Below are positions 5,293 to 5,844 of a stretch of DNA of 5,844 nt, in pieces. The DNA lies in NCBI GenBank assembly GCA_029857855.1, contig JAOUGG010000196.1, positions 1-5,844 on the forward strand, written 5' to 3'. The notes beneath the pieces are model-generated. The model was not told the origin of the DNA and did no database searches. It worked only from the letters and a program-made list of their open reading frames with translations. Every line of letters begins with the position of its first letter. Position 1 is the stretch's first letter. The stretch is from Acidimicrobiia bacterium (GTDB lineage Bacteria; Actinomycetota; Acidimicrobiia; Acidimicrobiales; SZUA-35). The translations under genes and the position numbers were made by a program.

Positions 5293-5844
5293 GTGGACGA
5301 TGAATCGGAGCGGGCGCAAAAAGTTCTGGCCCGCCTCGGCGTGGCCAGCCGACGGGTGTGCGAGGACCTCATCCGCGAGGGCCGGGTAACGATCAACGGC
5401 ACCGTCGCCACCCTCGGAGACAGGGTCGCCGAGAGCGACGAGTTGGCGGTTGACGGCGTCGTGTTCTCGACGATGCCCGAGATCGTGGTCTACCTCCTCA
5501 ACAAGCCGGCGGGCGTGGTCACCACCGCCTCGGATCCCCAGGGTCGTCCGACGGTGATGGATCTGGTCCCGTCCGAGCCGAGGGTGTTTCCGGTTGGCCG
5601 TCTCGATCTCGACACCGAGGGTCTGCTGCTGCTCACCAATGACGGTTCGCTCACCAATCGTCTGACCCACCCGAGCTTCGGCGTCGACAAGGAATACATC
5701 GCCCACGTGAAGGGTCGTCCGAGCCGAGCGGCGTTGCGCCGTCTGCGGGAGGGCGTCGAGCTCGACGACGGGATCACCGCTCCCGCCAAGGTCTCGGTGG
5801 TGGCCCCCGGGGTGATCCGCCTGGTCATCCACGAGGGCCGCAAC
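5293..5844 (+). CDS. rluB: RluB/RsuA-family rRNA pseudouridine synthase (3' truncated)
   Basis: This enzyme isomerises a uridine in rRNA to pseudouridine, most likely in 23S rRNA as for RluB. The window holds the first 184 residues; the frame runs off the right edge. Residues 7-54 form an S4 RNA-binding domain (ERAQKVLARLGVASRR, then REGRVTINGTVA). The catalytic domain follows with LLNKPAGVVTT at 68-78, and the signature GRLDLDTEGLLLLTNDG at 102-118 supplies the catalytic Asp105. HPSFGVDKEYIAHVKG (126-141) is the next conserved block, and the window ends in IHEGRN, the beginning of the family's EGRNRQV-type motif. The GTG at 5293 is the only start before the S4 domain downstream of the in-frame TAG; GAGG is only 2 nt before it, so it may depend on coupling with scpB, 18 bp upstream. 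The target uridine cannot be read from sequence, and RluE/RluF-like specificity is not excluded. Confidence 0.94.
   Translation, partial: MDDESERAQKVLARLGVASRRVCEDLIREGRVTINGTVATLGDRVAESDELAVDGVVFSTMPEIVVYLLNKPAGVVTTASDPQGRPTVMDLVPSEPRVFPVGRLDLDTEGLLLLTNDGSLTNRLTHPSFGVDKEYIAHVKGRPSRAALRRLREGVELDDGITAPAKVSVVAPGVIRLVIHEGRN

Noticed and set aside
4324..5832. A 502-residue open frame on the minus strand across the scpA end, scpB and the pseudouridine synthase
   Set aside because: It is antisense to three well-recognised genes, its protein has no recognisable domain, and it is rich in Arg, Gly, His and Asp as expected for a GC-rich shadow frame.

Overview
The window looks like an ordinary chromosomal stretch from a high-GC actinobacterium. 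The codons favour G or C at the third position. Two divergent genes appear leaderless, with a TANNNT box 7-8 nt before the ATG, which is common in Actinobacteria. The lipoprotein carries a long Asp/Glu/Thr/Ala linker after its lipobox. A lineage such as Acidimicrobiia is plausible, but this is inference; no rRNA or other strong taxonomic marker is present.

Layout from left to right. (1) Positions 2-832, + strand: the C-terminal 276 residues of a GlcD-type FAD-linked 2-hydroxyacid dehydrogenase, cut by the left edge. (2) Positions 833-1058: a 226-bp convergent intergenic region. It holds two copies of a 50-bp direct repeat with an exact 60-bp period, a strong terminator hairpin for the minus-strand gene, and two more hairpins next to that gene's stop codon. 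(3) Positions 1059-2417, - strand: a lipoprotein substrate-binding protein of the LivK (branched-chain amino acid/amide) type, with its own upstream region (2418-2597) containing two clear palindromes. (4) Positions 2598-3599, - strand: trpS, tryptophanyl-tRNA synthetase. (5) Positions 3600-3662: a 63-bp divergent promoter region with a palindrome in the middle. (6) Positions 3663-4472 and 4480-5274, + strand: scpA and scpB, the kleisin and winged-helix partners of SMC. (7) From 5293 to the right edge, + strand: an RluB/RsuA-family 23S rRNA pseudouridine synthase, cut by the window end and starting at a GTG.

The genes cover three kinds of work. scpA, scpB and the pseudouridine synthase form a tight operon (gaps of 7 and 18 bp) in an order known from many Gram-positive bacteria, joining chromosome condensation and ribosome maturation in one transcript. 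trpS fires away from it out of the same short promoter region. The binding protein and the FAD oxidase are metabolic genes facing each other across the repeat and terminator region; no permease or ATPase genes for the binding protein are visible here.

I see no CRISPR array, mobile element, tRNA, defence cassette or toxin-antitoxin pair, and nothing I would call a new multi-gene system. The points most worth a second look are the 60-bp-period intergenic repeat, the pair of palindromes upstream of the binding protein gene, and the leaderless divergent trpS/scpA promoter region with its shared palindrome.
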